A stretch of 27,497 bases of DNA from contig MU602777.1 of assembly GCA_025201865.1 (NCBI GenBank), forward strand, positions 1 to 27,497. The letters run 5' to 3'. Positions 1 through 8,558 of the stretch are shown one piece after another. A model generated the notes under the pieces. The model made no database searches and had not been told where the DNA came from. It was given only the letters and a program-made list of their open reading frames with translations. Position 1 is the stretch's first letter; every line of letters starts with the position of its first letter. This stretch comes from Ramicandelaber brevisporus (Eukaryota > Kickxellomycota > Ramicandelaberales > Ramicandelaberaceae). A program made the translations under genes and the position numbers.

Positions 1-722
1 GCCTGCTGCGCGGCTGCTGCAATGATGAGCCTCAAGTTCTATAAGTCAGTTCTGCTTCAGAATCATTATGATCGATACAGAGCTTTTTGCCTTTGGCCTG
101 AGCCCCCAACCACTCCACTACCACATCTGCTGCTGCAGTTGTAGTTGTGCTGAACACTGGTGTTTACTGACATCTCCACTCATTCATTCATTGTCCATTA
201 TCCATTGTCAATGTCAATGTGCTGTTGCTCGCTGATGTGCAGGTGCCATACTGACCAAGTCCCGTCTGAATATCGCCGATGATGCACTTTCAGCTAAATA
301 TCCGTGTTTCACCTGACTGCGCTCTGCGCGTTGATTAGAAACAGCTTTCATCTCTGAGGTTCCTTCCACTGCTTGAGATCCCATTCTCGGCTCTCACAAT
401 GCCGCACAGCAATTGCTGACACGTTTAATCACCCTGTTACTTTAAACTCTAAACTTTGATCTTTGAATACGTTTGCAAACTATTCTAACTCTCCCATGAT
501 GAATACCGGTTGAATTTGGGCAGGTATCCAGTCAAGCATCAGATATGGATGGAGACTACAATCCCTATAATTGATGCAACCAATCAATGTAATGAGTCAA
601 GCTCAGCATAGAGGACAGTTACAAGGTTAACTTTCGCGTTTCTTTGATCTGTTGTTTGTTTATTACAGTCACACAATTCAACCAAACAACAACAACAAAG
701 CAGCCGCAATCGTCAACAACAA
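1..722. other. Left-edge intergenic/5' flank, no supported gene
   Basis: I see no supported gene here. On the plus strand a 47-codon frame is open from base 1 to a TAG at 142-144. It could be the tail of a gene off the left edge, but its composition is not convincing. On the minus strand no ATG-started frame runs off the left edge. Short direct repeats of CATT and CAATGT type lie at about 180-222. The last 60 bases before the ATG at 723 are rich in CAA and are likely the 5' leader of the large gene. Confidence 0.5.
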
Positions 723-3700
723 ATGACAGACTGCTGCAGCTTGCTGGTAACAGCTTGTGATCTCTGTTCTGGGTTGGCTGGTGACTGTGCGTCTCAGTTG
801 CAGTCGCTGGGATCGCTGCGCTCGTGGCTCGAAACGGCACTGCCAGAGACACATCAACCCTGGCAGGAAACCTCACTCAATCTACTTGTGCCGTTTGACA
901 CGGAGTACAGTGAATATGTCGCTCGGTCAAAAGCATTGATACGAGTACCTGAGTTTATGGACAACATCGCTGGCTTTGTATCATCTGGTGACATTGACGT
1001 GGTATCAGCTGCAGCACATGTGTTTGCTCTCTTTTCCTCAACTCTTATTTGCAATGTACCCATATCCGACATCTGGCTGCATGAAGTTGCAGTCGCAATT
1101 GGCGACATTGTAAAGTCTGGCACAGGTCATCCAGCTTTTCTTGACGGACTTTTAATACTGTCCAATCTTTGCCACTTTGCAGTTATAGTCAGGCACTCGT
1201 ATCAAACCAGCTTGATTGATTATGCATTCAACATGCTGGAGTCTGCTGATAAAATGAATGACACTATCCGAAGCCATCTGGTGCTGTTTGTTGCCCAAAC
1301 CGTGCCTGCAGACAATGATTTGAACATAGTGGAGGTTTACATTGAGCGACTTGAGAAGCTCTTTGTGGCAGCGATAATGAGCAATGACAGCAATACTACG
1401 TACACCGTGATGGTTAGTTTGTATGGACTGCTGAAGTTCCTCAAGAATGGCTTGTCTCTGGCACTTGACCAGCCGCGCGTCGTTAAGCGAGTCATTGAGC
1501 TAGAGACACTGCATCCAGCACTTGTCACAGAACTGCTGGCTGCGTTTTTAATGGATGGTTCTAGCGATGTACAATCTATTGTCGTGGAGTCTGGCTTTGT
1601 TGATCGTCTAATCAACACGTCCATTGGTCAGTCAAGTGGAGTTGGCGTTGCTCATCAGATGCATGCGTTGGAATGCCTTGGCCATCTATTATCCAATCAT
1701 GCAGGTGTTCAGTCAAAGTTCATGTCGTCAGATGGATTGTCACATCTGCTGCGAGTATTCACATCTACATCATCGTCCCACTTACTTCGCTCTTCATGTT
1801 TACATATTATTGCACTCCATCTGGAAAAGAATGACACTGCTGTGTTGTCTGGTGAACAAGCAATAGACATCTACAATTCACTTAAGGAGTTCATCGCGTT
1901 AGTTTCCATAAATGCAATTCAGTCTCCAAACTCATGTCTTAATCTCATGAAGGCAGCTTGGATGCTCACTGACTGCAGCCCTCACTTCCGTAGACTCTTT
2001 ACTGCTGACATATTTGCACGTGACATGTTAGTACATATCCGCGCTACTCTGGCCGAGTCATCCTCGCAATCATCAGCATGCTCGCCTCGTCTCATCTGTC
2101 TGCTCCAGCTGCTCAAAACATATCTGCAGCTCCGCAATAGTCATCGACTCACTTTTCTTGCTCGCTCCGTAATCCCTATGTTCTCTGACTTGCTGATAGA
2201 GTTAACCGGCCATTCTTGTGGTAAAACAGCTGCTTTGGCTCTGCGCAATTGGAGTGAGTTGCACGCTAATACTCTCTTGGTCTACAATAATACAGTTTCT
2301 GGAGTGTCTCTGCAATGGCTCATCTCTTTAGTAGCACAGCCACCTGTCTCTCCATCCCGCATCGAGTTGAATACGTGGGCAATGTATGTACTTTCCCTTG
2401 TTATTGACCAACTTCCCACTTCACTGTGTCGCAATCTTCTTAATCAAACAGTAGATTATGTACAGAATCATCTCCTGTCGTATTCTTTGCATGATCCAAT
2501 TTACGCTGCGAGTCGTCTTTTACTGGCATTAGTGTGTATACTTGGGAATGAAAGCGATTGTGTGGTGGTTGCATTCAACAATATTGATTCAGGTTTGACC
2601 TCTTGTGACTCAAAGTGTGTCAAGCGCTTAATAATGACTCTTTGGTGTTACATCTCCAATATAGAGCGGCTAGATTCTCATCAGTTATCTGTGTTTTCAA
2701 CCATTCCCAAATTTGAGAGACATGAAATTCAAGCTGTACCAGCAATATTGGCTCGATCGCTGGTTAGCTGCATGCACAGTAATCATGAACCTCCGTCACG
2801 CGTCATGGTGATCCATACTCTCTCCCTTTTAGCTCGATTTGAGTCGATTCCACTGCTGATGGCTCTTGATAGTGGTATCATTGATATCGCTTTATCAATT
2901 CTTGTTGGCGAGGATAGTCAGCAGCTTTGCTTATATGTGATTGAGTTATTGGATTCTATCTGCCATGTTCGCTCGGACATTGATATGCCTGTCACAATTC
3001 GGAGTAGAATTTACACTGTTGTTTATTCGTTCATCCGCAGGCATCCAGAGACTCTCCTCACATTAGCAGATTCCTGTGGACAGATTGTTGGATATTGTTT
3101 GGCCAGCTGTAGTTCTACAGATGATGGTGTTGGTTTTATGCTTGGCATCATCAAGCAGATTAGTACACCAATAGGCGACCGTTATCTCGCATCGCATCTG
3201 TTATTCCTCAAATACTCTGTCTCACCATATTATCCTTCCGTCATCAACTCAGCATTGATATCGACCACTCCTCACCTCATGGAACTGGTCATAAATCATG
3301 ATAATATACTTGTTAGACTTCGTGCACTGCACTTAACAAAGTCAGTACTGTCTACATATCGTGGATCAACCCTGATGCATGTCATCTCACCTGTATTTGA
3401 GAAAATATTAGCTGCTTTCGACAAGATCATGTCTGAGCCTCTTTATTTTGCAGTCTATGCTCGTAGCTTGTTACTTTTGTGCATTCATAGTATTAGCGGG
3501 TTATTCTTGACTGATGGAGTGTCTACAATGGTAGAGAAATGTATGATCCATGCAGCGAACAGCTTGATGAACGAGCGACTGTGGAAGTATAAACCTGGTC
3601 GCACTCAATTCTGGGAAGATGTCGATTTAATATGCAGATATAGGATGACACGTTGTGGATTTTATACATGGCTGATGGGCAAGGTTGGTGACTTTGGACA

Positions 3701-3950
3701 AAGCGACATAGCTAAACTTGATTCACTCTCCTCTAATGGTAATTATAGAGTTTTGGAGTTGGCTGGTACTTTCGCAATCAGCAAAGCATCTGCAGCTCTT
3801 ATCAATGGCATTAGAGATCTTCGTGATCAATTGGTGCTGCGAAACAACTGTAGTTTATTGATGACATTACTGGATAGTGACGGCCGCATTTCATTTGAAC
3901 TCATCCGTGAAGGGTTACTTGATGCTATATCTGCAAATCTCAAAAGTGGC

Positions 3951-3981
<31 letters not shown>

Positions 3982-5714
3982 GCGACATTCCCAAACCCAC
4001 ATTACTTTGCATCCTTAGCTTGTTGATTCAACTCCGCTCGAGTTTCCAAGAGCATCATACACTTCACCCTCCAGAGGAGCAGCATGTCGAAGTTCCTTTG
4101 CATGTTCCAGCTCTGGCACCAATTCCTGTCAGCAATGAGGAGTTCGATCGTTATGATCAGCTACAAGAGCAACGTATCACAGAGATTACAAGGGTCAGCA
4201 ATAGTATCATCAAGCTCATCGATCGGACTATTCAACGACTTACACCAGCAGAGTTTGTGCGGCAAAGAGCCATCCCACTTGCTTTCTTACAGCACTCCGA
4301 CATGGTCAGTAATATGATGGCAAAAAAGATTAGTCGGCAATTGGTATCAGCACTCACCTCATCATCATCATCAACAGCATCGACATCATCAACAACATCA
4401 ACATCATCAACAACAGCATCCATTCATGATCAATTTGCAGCACTCGATGACATATCATTCCACTTGTGCCGGACCGAGTTTTGCCATAAATGCCATAAAC
4501 AAACTCTCGTTGCAGCATCAGAATATGCTCAATTACTCGATCTGGCGAATGTATCAAACCCTCCAGCTGTGCGAGCCAAATCTCTAGGTATTATATTGGA
4601 CATGATTCATGCTGCTCGCTACCGAACATCTGTTATAAAGGAGTTCCTCGCTCGTTACCCAAAATCAATGTTCAGAAACATAGCACTCGACCGCAGTGAC
4701 CCGAGCATCTATCTCAGTAAATCAGTTGATGCGTTGATATGTATTGGCAGATTCAACAATACACGAATGAGCTTGACTATGGACACAGCAGACACCACAG
4801 CGACACTTACGAAATTGCTCGGGCGCCATATAGTACAGTCACACTTGCCACTCAGTGTGTACAATTCTATCCTTGACCATGTTCAGTATCATGTAAGATC
4901 GGACACACTGTTGAATAGCTTAATGGAGACTGGCATTATTCAACTACTCTACAAGCTCGCATTTGCTCCCATCAGCCACTACTCCAAGAAAGCGTGCCGC
5001 ACTTTGTCAACTATTATTAAAAAATCACAATCACATGGTTTGGGTATTGCCCTACAATCAGCAGCCTATCTTCCATATATTACACGCAGCTATGAGGATC
5101 GGGTTGTTTTGTATCGTATCGATCGCTGTAATCAACATTTGGACTATTTATTGGCTGAAATTATGTCGATTCTCCCAGATGTCAATTCAGTTCTGAACTA
5201 CATCACAAAGCACAATGCTCTGTCTAGCATCCTCAAGCAAGTCTGTCCTCCAGTCTCATATGTTGCTGTAGACTTTGCGTCCACTGTTCTTCAGAGTATT
5301 TTCCTGCGTGATGACTTTGGAGCTGCAAGCACATCAGCCACAATATCGCATCTCTTTAGCCTCCAGTACAATGGTAAACCACTCGTAATGCTGGCTGTGG
5401 TTAACATTTTGCGGTACTCTTCAATATTCTGGACAGATGCTCTCTCTGCCCCGTTCGATATCCTTATGGAAATACTCACAATTCAGAATGAGTTAATCAC
5501 CGGCCCGAAAATGTTTATTGAATGTGACGGCATGGAAGTTTGTCAGCTCGTGCTTCAGTCTTGTAACATTAGTGATAGTGACAAGTTGAGCTTGATGTGG
5601 TTGCTGAATCTGGCCGACGTTTACACTCACGAACCAGCGGACTTGGCTCTCGCTGATTTGGAAGAGTATCCACTCGAAGTGCCTGATGAAATGCCGCTCG
5701 AATACGATTATTAG
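723..5714 (+). CDS. Giant helical-repeat-like protein, 1663 aa, unrecognised
   Basis: I do not recognise a specific family. The protein is dominated by Leu/Ser-rich amphipathic helices with regular hydrophobic spacing, as expected of an armadillo/HEAT-type alpha-solenoid scaffold; this is an inference from composition, not a motif match. It has no signal peptide or clear membrane segment. A run of ten Asn (residues 1077-1086, encoded by an AAC repeat) and a Ser/Thr-rich tract (about 1211-1233) look like flexible linkers dividing it into an N-terminal block of about 1070 residues and a C-terminal block. Just after the second linker is a small Cys cluster, C1249-x4-C1254-x2-C1257, too weak to call a zinc site. 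The C-terminus is acidic. The ATG at 723 has an A-rich context and is the first in frame. It converges on the gene at 5849-6760. A single 5-kb frame without introns is notable for a eukaryote. The coding call is strong; function is unknown. Confidence 0.85.
3951..3980 (+). repeat. In-frame (AAC)10 microsatellite encoding poly-Asn
   Basis: Ten consecutive AAC codons inside the large gene give Asn 1077-1086. The codons are identical, as expected from recent replication slippage rather than an old conserved tract. Confidence 0.95.
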
Positions 5715-5848
5715 GTTTAATTCAATCTCAATTTAAGTTTTCTTTAAAGCCATTATTAATGTATAACAGCCAAGCGTGCTTTGCCATTGCAGTAAGGTGA
5801 GGAAAGTAAAGCTGGCTGATTTTGTATTTAAAAAACCTATACTATAGT

Positions 5849-6760
5849 TTAATAGCTCCAGATGATCACATTGCCATTCTTGCAATTGGTTACTAATATC
5901 GAGTCATCGTTCCATTGCATATTAAACCCTAATTTAAACGTATCACCACGTGTCACTTCCAGAATCGACTTTATTCCAACTTTCATAAGCCCATTTTCCT
6001 CTCCAACATCAACCAGCTGCAAACCTGAAAACACCTGTAGAGTTCCGGAATCCGACCACTCTTCAAGTGGAGTCCATTTAAAAAATGATGACATTTGAGC
6101 ATCTGTTGTTGATGTAAAGACACCCCCATCTTCGCTCAGTCGCAGATATAATCCATCTACAGAAATGCGACAGTATTGATATATACATAATGGCTCTAGC
6201 ATCATATCGCTTTTATACTTCTTGAACTCTGTAGGCTCGCATTTATAAGGACACTCGCATTTCCAAAGTACCATTTTACCGTGTTCTTGATTAGGCACAG
6301 TACATTCCGTTTCACTATCTTCATCACATTTATAGTCCACCACAATGTATTCCATTTCAATCTCCTCATCATCTTCATTTAATACAGTTCCGGTTTTCCA
6401 TGCAGCATTCCATCCGAAATGCGGACTGCCATTCACTATATCAAATCCATAATCCCCATTGTCGGCACTTTGGACCAGCAATCCATCTAATGGCACCACA
6501 TCCACCAACTCAAACATTGTGTTGTCCTCCTCTTCTTCGTCACACTCTGCATGAACCATCATATAGCCAGAGCAACCTCTACCATTCCAAACGAATATCG
6601 ACGCGTCCTCAATACTGTCGGTGCTCGTGAATAGCCTATCTACGTCATCACCAGCGTTTACCCATTCGCTGCACGCTTTGACGAACTTACCATCCAACTG
6701 AATTTTCAAATGAACATTGTTTTTAAACAGTGAGCTGTAATCAGTTACTAGACTCGGCAT
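5849..6760 (-). CDS. 303-aa acidic protein with internal duplication, beta-trefoil-like pattern
   Basis: No specific family is recognised. Two segments resemble each other. Residues 20-58 and 199-229 share the order I-x-hydrophobic-D-G-x-aromatic-hydrophobic-K/R, then hydrophobic-F-T-S-T-x-D, then S-x-F-x-W. This G-x-Y/F-hydrophobic ... W spacing is what fascin-like and related beta-trefoil lobes show, so a two-lobe beta-trefoil-like fold is my inference. The middle of the protein (about 90-195) is very acidic and contains a Cys-rich stretch (C-E-C-P-Y-K-C). There is no signal peptide or membrane segment, which suggests a cytosolic location. The start is an ATG and the stop is TAA. It converges with the giant gene (134 bp apart) and is followed on the same strand side by a secreted crystallin-like gene. 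The internal repeat suggests a real protein; function is unknown. Confidence 0.8.
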   Translation of the reverse strand: MPSLVTDYSSLFKNNVHLKIQLDGKFVKACSEWVNAGDDVDRLFTSTDSIEDASIFVWNGRGCSGYMMVHAECDEEEEDNTMFELVDVVPLDGLLVQSADNGDYGFDIVNGSPHFGWNAAWKTGTVLNEDDEEIEMEYIVVDYKCDEDSETECTVPNQEHGKMVLWKCECPYKCEPTEFKKYKSDMMLEPLCIYQYCRISVDGLYLRLSEDGGVFTSTTDAQMSSFFKWTPLEEWSDSGTLQVFSGLQLVDVGEENGLMKVGIKSILEVTRGDTFKLGFNMQWNDDSILVTNCKNGNVIIWSY

Positions 6761-6963
6761 CCTGTTATTATCAACACTGTCTAGACAGGAGTTGGCTGCG
6801 GTTGAGATGCAGATCGTTTTTTAGATTCAGAGGGAGCAGTGTTTGTGATGAGTTTTGCTGTCTTTTCTCAAAAGCAAAAAGCAAGCCACCAACAACTACT
6901 GCGCAGAATATGTTCGACGAAATATCACTCGAGCGTGGTAATTAAAGACTTTTAACAGTTCTC

Positions 6964-6997
6964 TGTTTGTTTGTTTGTTTGTTTGTTTGTTTGTTTT
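6964..6997. repeat. (TTTG)n microsatellite
   Basis: About seven to eight tandem TTTG units abut, and overlap by two bases, the stop codon of the leftward gene at 6996. They would lie in its 3' UTR as (CAAA)n. Confidence 0.95.
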
Positions 6998-7346
6998 AAG
7001 TACGGCAGACGCGGACGGATGAGATACCGCTCTTGATCTGCTCATCGGTGAACCCAAGTGGCCAGTCTGTTGTTTTCAATGGCCAAGTGGGATGCTCGCC
7101 GCCTTGGCAGTTTGGAGTGGTGTAAAAGCCAATGGCACCTTGTTCCTCCGGATCCCAGGCTGCCGATTTTGCGCGGTTGTCGAACTGGCCAAGGCTGATG
7201 CAGGTGCAGAAACCGGGTTGGACTTGGTATTGGATGCGCTGCAAGTCACCACCAAACGTCTTCTCGCTGAAGAGAACAACTTGGGCAGCAGAGGCAAGCG
7301 AGCTGGCGAGAGCGAGCGTGGCAAGAGAAGTGAGCTGGAGCTTCAT
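6996..7346 (-). CDS. Small secreted beta/gamma-crystallin-like protein (copy A)
   Basis: This 116-residue precursor starts with a classic secretion signal (basic K2, Leu/Ala core, Ala-rich cleavage site after about residue 20), leaving about 96 residues. The mature part shows two Greek-key signatures of the form aromatic-x4-hydrophobic/Cys-x-G: F-S-E-K-T-F-G-G near its start, and Y-T-T-P-N-C-Q-G about 55 residues into the mature protein. It ends with G-I-S-S-V-R-V-C, the kind of closing strand seen in beta/gamma-crystallin domains. It has four Cys (C-T-C, N-C-Q, V-C-R), probably disulfide-bonded. Such single-domain proteins occur in fungal and bacterial secretomes; their role is generally unclear, with cell-wall binding, calcium binding, inhibitor or antimicrobial roles all possible. 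It is about 40% identical by eye to the divergent neighbour at 7847. The family call is by motif only. Confidence 0.82.
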   Translation of the reverse strand: MKLQLTSLATLALASSLASAAQVVLFSEKTFGGDLQRIQYQVQPGFCTCISLGQFDNRAKSAAWDPEEQGAIGFYTTPNCQGGEHPTWPLKTTDWPLGFTDEQIKSGISSVRVCRT

Positions 7347-7846
7347 TGGTGTCGATGGCCACTAGAAATAGAGAGATAAAGAGAAAGCAGGCGGGGGAGA
7401 AGAGGTAGAGACGAGGTTGACGGACAGAGGAGAATCCTTTCATGAAGACGAGCGCGCGGAGCTCGTTATATTCATCGAGTTGGAGAGTTGCACCGATATC
7501 GATTTCAGAGGTCGGGTATTAGCCGTGACGAATGCACCCAGATCCTATTCATGGCTCGATTCCCTTCGATCACGACTGGGTGCATGCTGTGCAGAAATAG
7601 CTTATGGCAAGAATCGGCCTGGGACCTAATAGATTCTGGGGACACGCTGGAAGGAAGAAGTGATATCTCTTTCACTCCGATCACATAGCTGCGATTCGAG
7701 CAGGGTGATATAACCAGCTGAGTCGACTCACTGCCTTTACTTCCCCTATTGCTTCTACTGCCTCTACTGTCCTCCGCCTCACCTTCTTCTGCTGGCCACG
7801 TCTCTCTTTCTCTACATTCCGTCTTCCCTCCTCTTCTACCCCAGAA
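7347..7846. promoter_or_regulatory. Shared bidirectional promoter of the crystallin-like pair
   Basis: This 500-bp gap separates the two start codons. TATA-like elements point both ways: 7466-7471 for the leftward gene (about 120 bp from its ATG) and 7706-7713 for the rightward gene (about 135 bp from its ATG). Each gene has a strongly pyrimidine-rich leader read on its own sense strand (7350-7440 leftward, 7721-7846 rightward), a feature often found at strongly expressed fungal genes. A 10-bp perfect inverted repeat lies in the centre (7532-7541 and 7576-7585). The promoter assignment is inferred from layout; the elements themselves are visible. Confidence 0.6.
7532..7585. repeat. 10-bp inverted repeat in divergent promoter
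   Basis: ATGCACCCAG at 7532-7541 is the exact reverse complement of CTGGGTGCAT at 7576-7585, with a 34-bp spacer. It lies roughly midway between the two genes and could be a dimeric regulator site or a cruciform-forming palindrome. It may also be chance. Confidence 0.6.
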
Positions 7847-8206
7847 ATGAAGTTCCAGTTTGCTACCCTTGCCACGGCTGCCGTTCTGGCAGTTTCCCAC
7901 TCCGTTGTTTCCGCTGCACAGTTCACTGTTTACAGCAAAACCGTCTACTTTGGCGAAGAACGCAACTTCCAGTACGATGCCAAGCCCGGCTTCTGCTCCT
8001 GTGTCAACATGAATGACTTCTCCAAGAGAGTCTTGTCGGCCAGATGGGACAACCAGAACGAGGGCTGCATCGCCTTCTACTCAGAGCCAAACTGCCAGGG
8101 TGCGAATCCAACTTGGCCACTCAAGAAACCGCAGTTCGCCTGGAACCTTGCAAACCATCCCGAGCTCCCGAATGGCATCTCGTCGGTTCGCGTTTGCCTC
8201 ACATAA
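7847..8206 (+). CDS. Small secreted beta/gamma-crystallin-like protein (copy B)
   Basis: This 119-residue precursor has a secretion signal (basic K3, Ala/Val core, cleavage expected after about residue 23), leaving about 95 residues. It shares with copy A the P-G-F-C-x-C motif, S-A-x-W-D, the second Greek-key signature Y-S-E-P-N-C-Q-G, T-W-P-L-K and the closing G-I-S-S-V-R-V-C. Its first Greek-key signature reads Y-S-K-T-V-Y-F-G. It has five Cys against four in copy A; the extra one is in E-G-C-I-A-F, so disulfide pairing may differ or one Cys may be free. The signal peptides of the two copies are also similar. Transcription is rightward from the shared 7347-7846 region, and the leader is CT-rich. 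The coding call is strong; the crystallin-fold call rests on motif spacing; the biological role is unknown. Confidence 0.85.
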   Translation: MKFQFATLATAAVLAVSHSVVSAAQFTVYSKTVYFGEERNFQYDAKPGFCSCVNMNDFSKRVLSARWDNQNEGCIAFYSEPNCQGANPTWPLKKPQFAWNLANHPELPNGISSVRVCLT

Positions 8207-8558
8207 ACACGCAAAGGCACCATTCTCATTTTTCTTTTTCTTTTCGTTTAAAATGCTCATTTTAGCGTTCTTTTGAATGAGTTACCGAACTATCCGAGGA
8301 ATGCCACCGCAAAGTTGTGTTCAAAGCTTGAAGGTGGCTGGTATCATCAGCTTTGTTTTTTTTTGCTTGTTTGTCATCAGTTCCGGTGGCGATGACGAAT
8401 TGTTGTTTTGCTATGTTCCTTGGCTTTGTCAGCTAGCGACTTTACTGAACAACAGCGACAACAGCGACAGCAACCACTGTCTTCCTTCTCCTTTTCTTTC
8501 TTTCTTTCTTTCTTTCTTTATCTATTCATACACACTCCTCGCGAATATTCACGTCTAC
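8207..8558 (+). promoter_or_regulatory. Promoter/5' leader of the MOSC gene with (TTTC)n tract
   Basis: This gap lies between the crystallin-like stop and the chosen MOSC start. It holds T- and CT-rich runs, including a (TTTC)n microsatellite at 8493-8519, and a short run of CAACAGCGA-like repeats at about 8448-8470. The downstream reading frame stays open back to an ATG at 8277. Using that ATG would leave only 70 bp for the previous 3' end, the promoter and the leader, so I treat this stretch as non-coding. Confidence 0.6.
8493..8519. repeat. (TTTC)n microsatellite
   Basis: Six to seven TTTC units lie in the leader upstream of the MOSC gene start. A tetranucleotide repeat would shift frame with each slippage, arguing that this segment is untranslated. 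Confidence 0.9.

Noticed and set aside
1-144. Open frame from base 1 to TAG at 142-144 as a gene tail
   Set aside because: Only 47 codons with unremarkable composition and no family match.
4467-4493. C-x4-C-x2-C cluster in the giant protein as a zinc finger
   Set aside because: Only three clustered Cys, next to low-complexity sequence; not enough for a recognised zinc motif.
7505-7926. Minus-strand Arg/Glu/Gly-rich frames across the crystallin pair's promoter
   Set aside because: They are the complement of the CT-rich leader and signal-peptide codons of the rightward gene.
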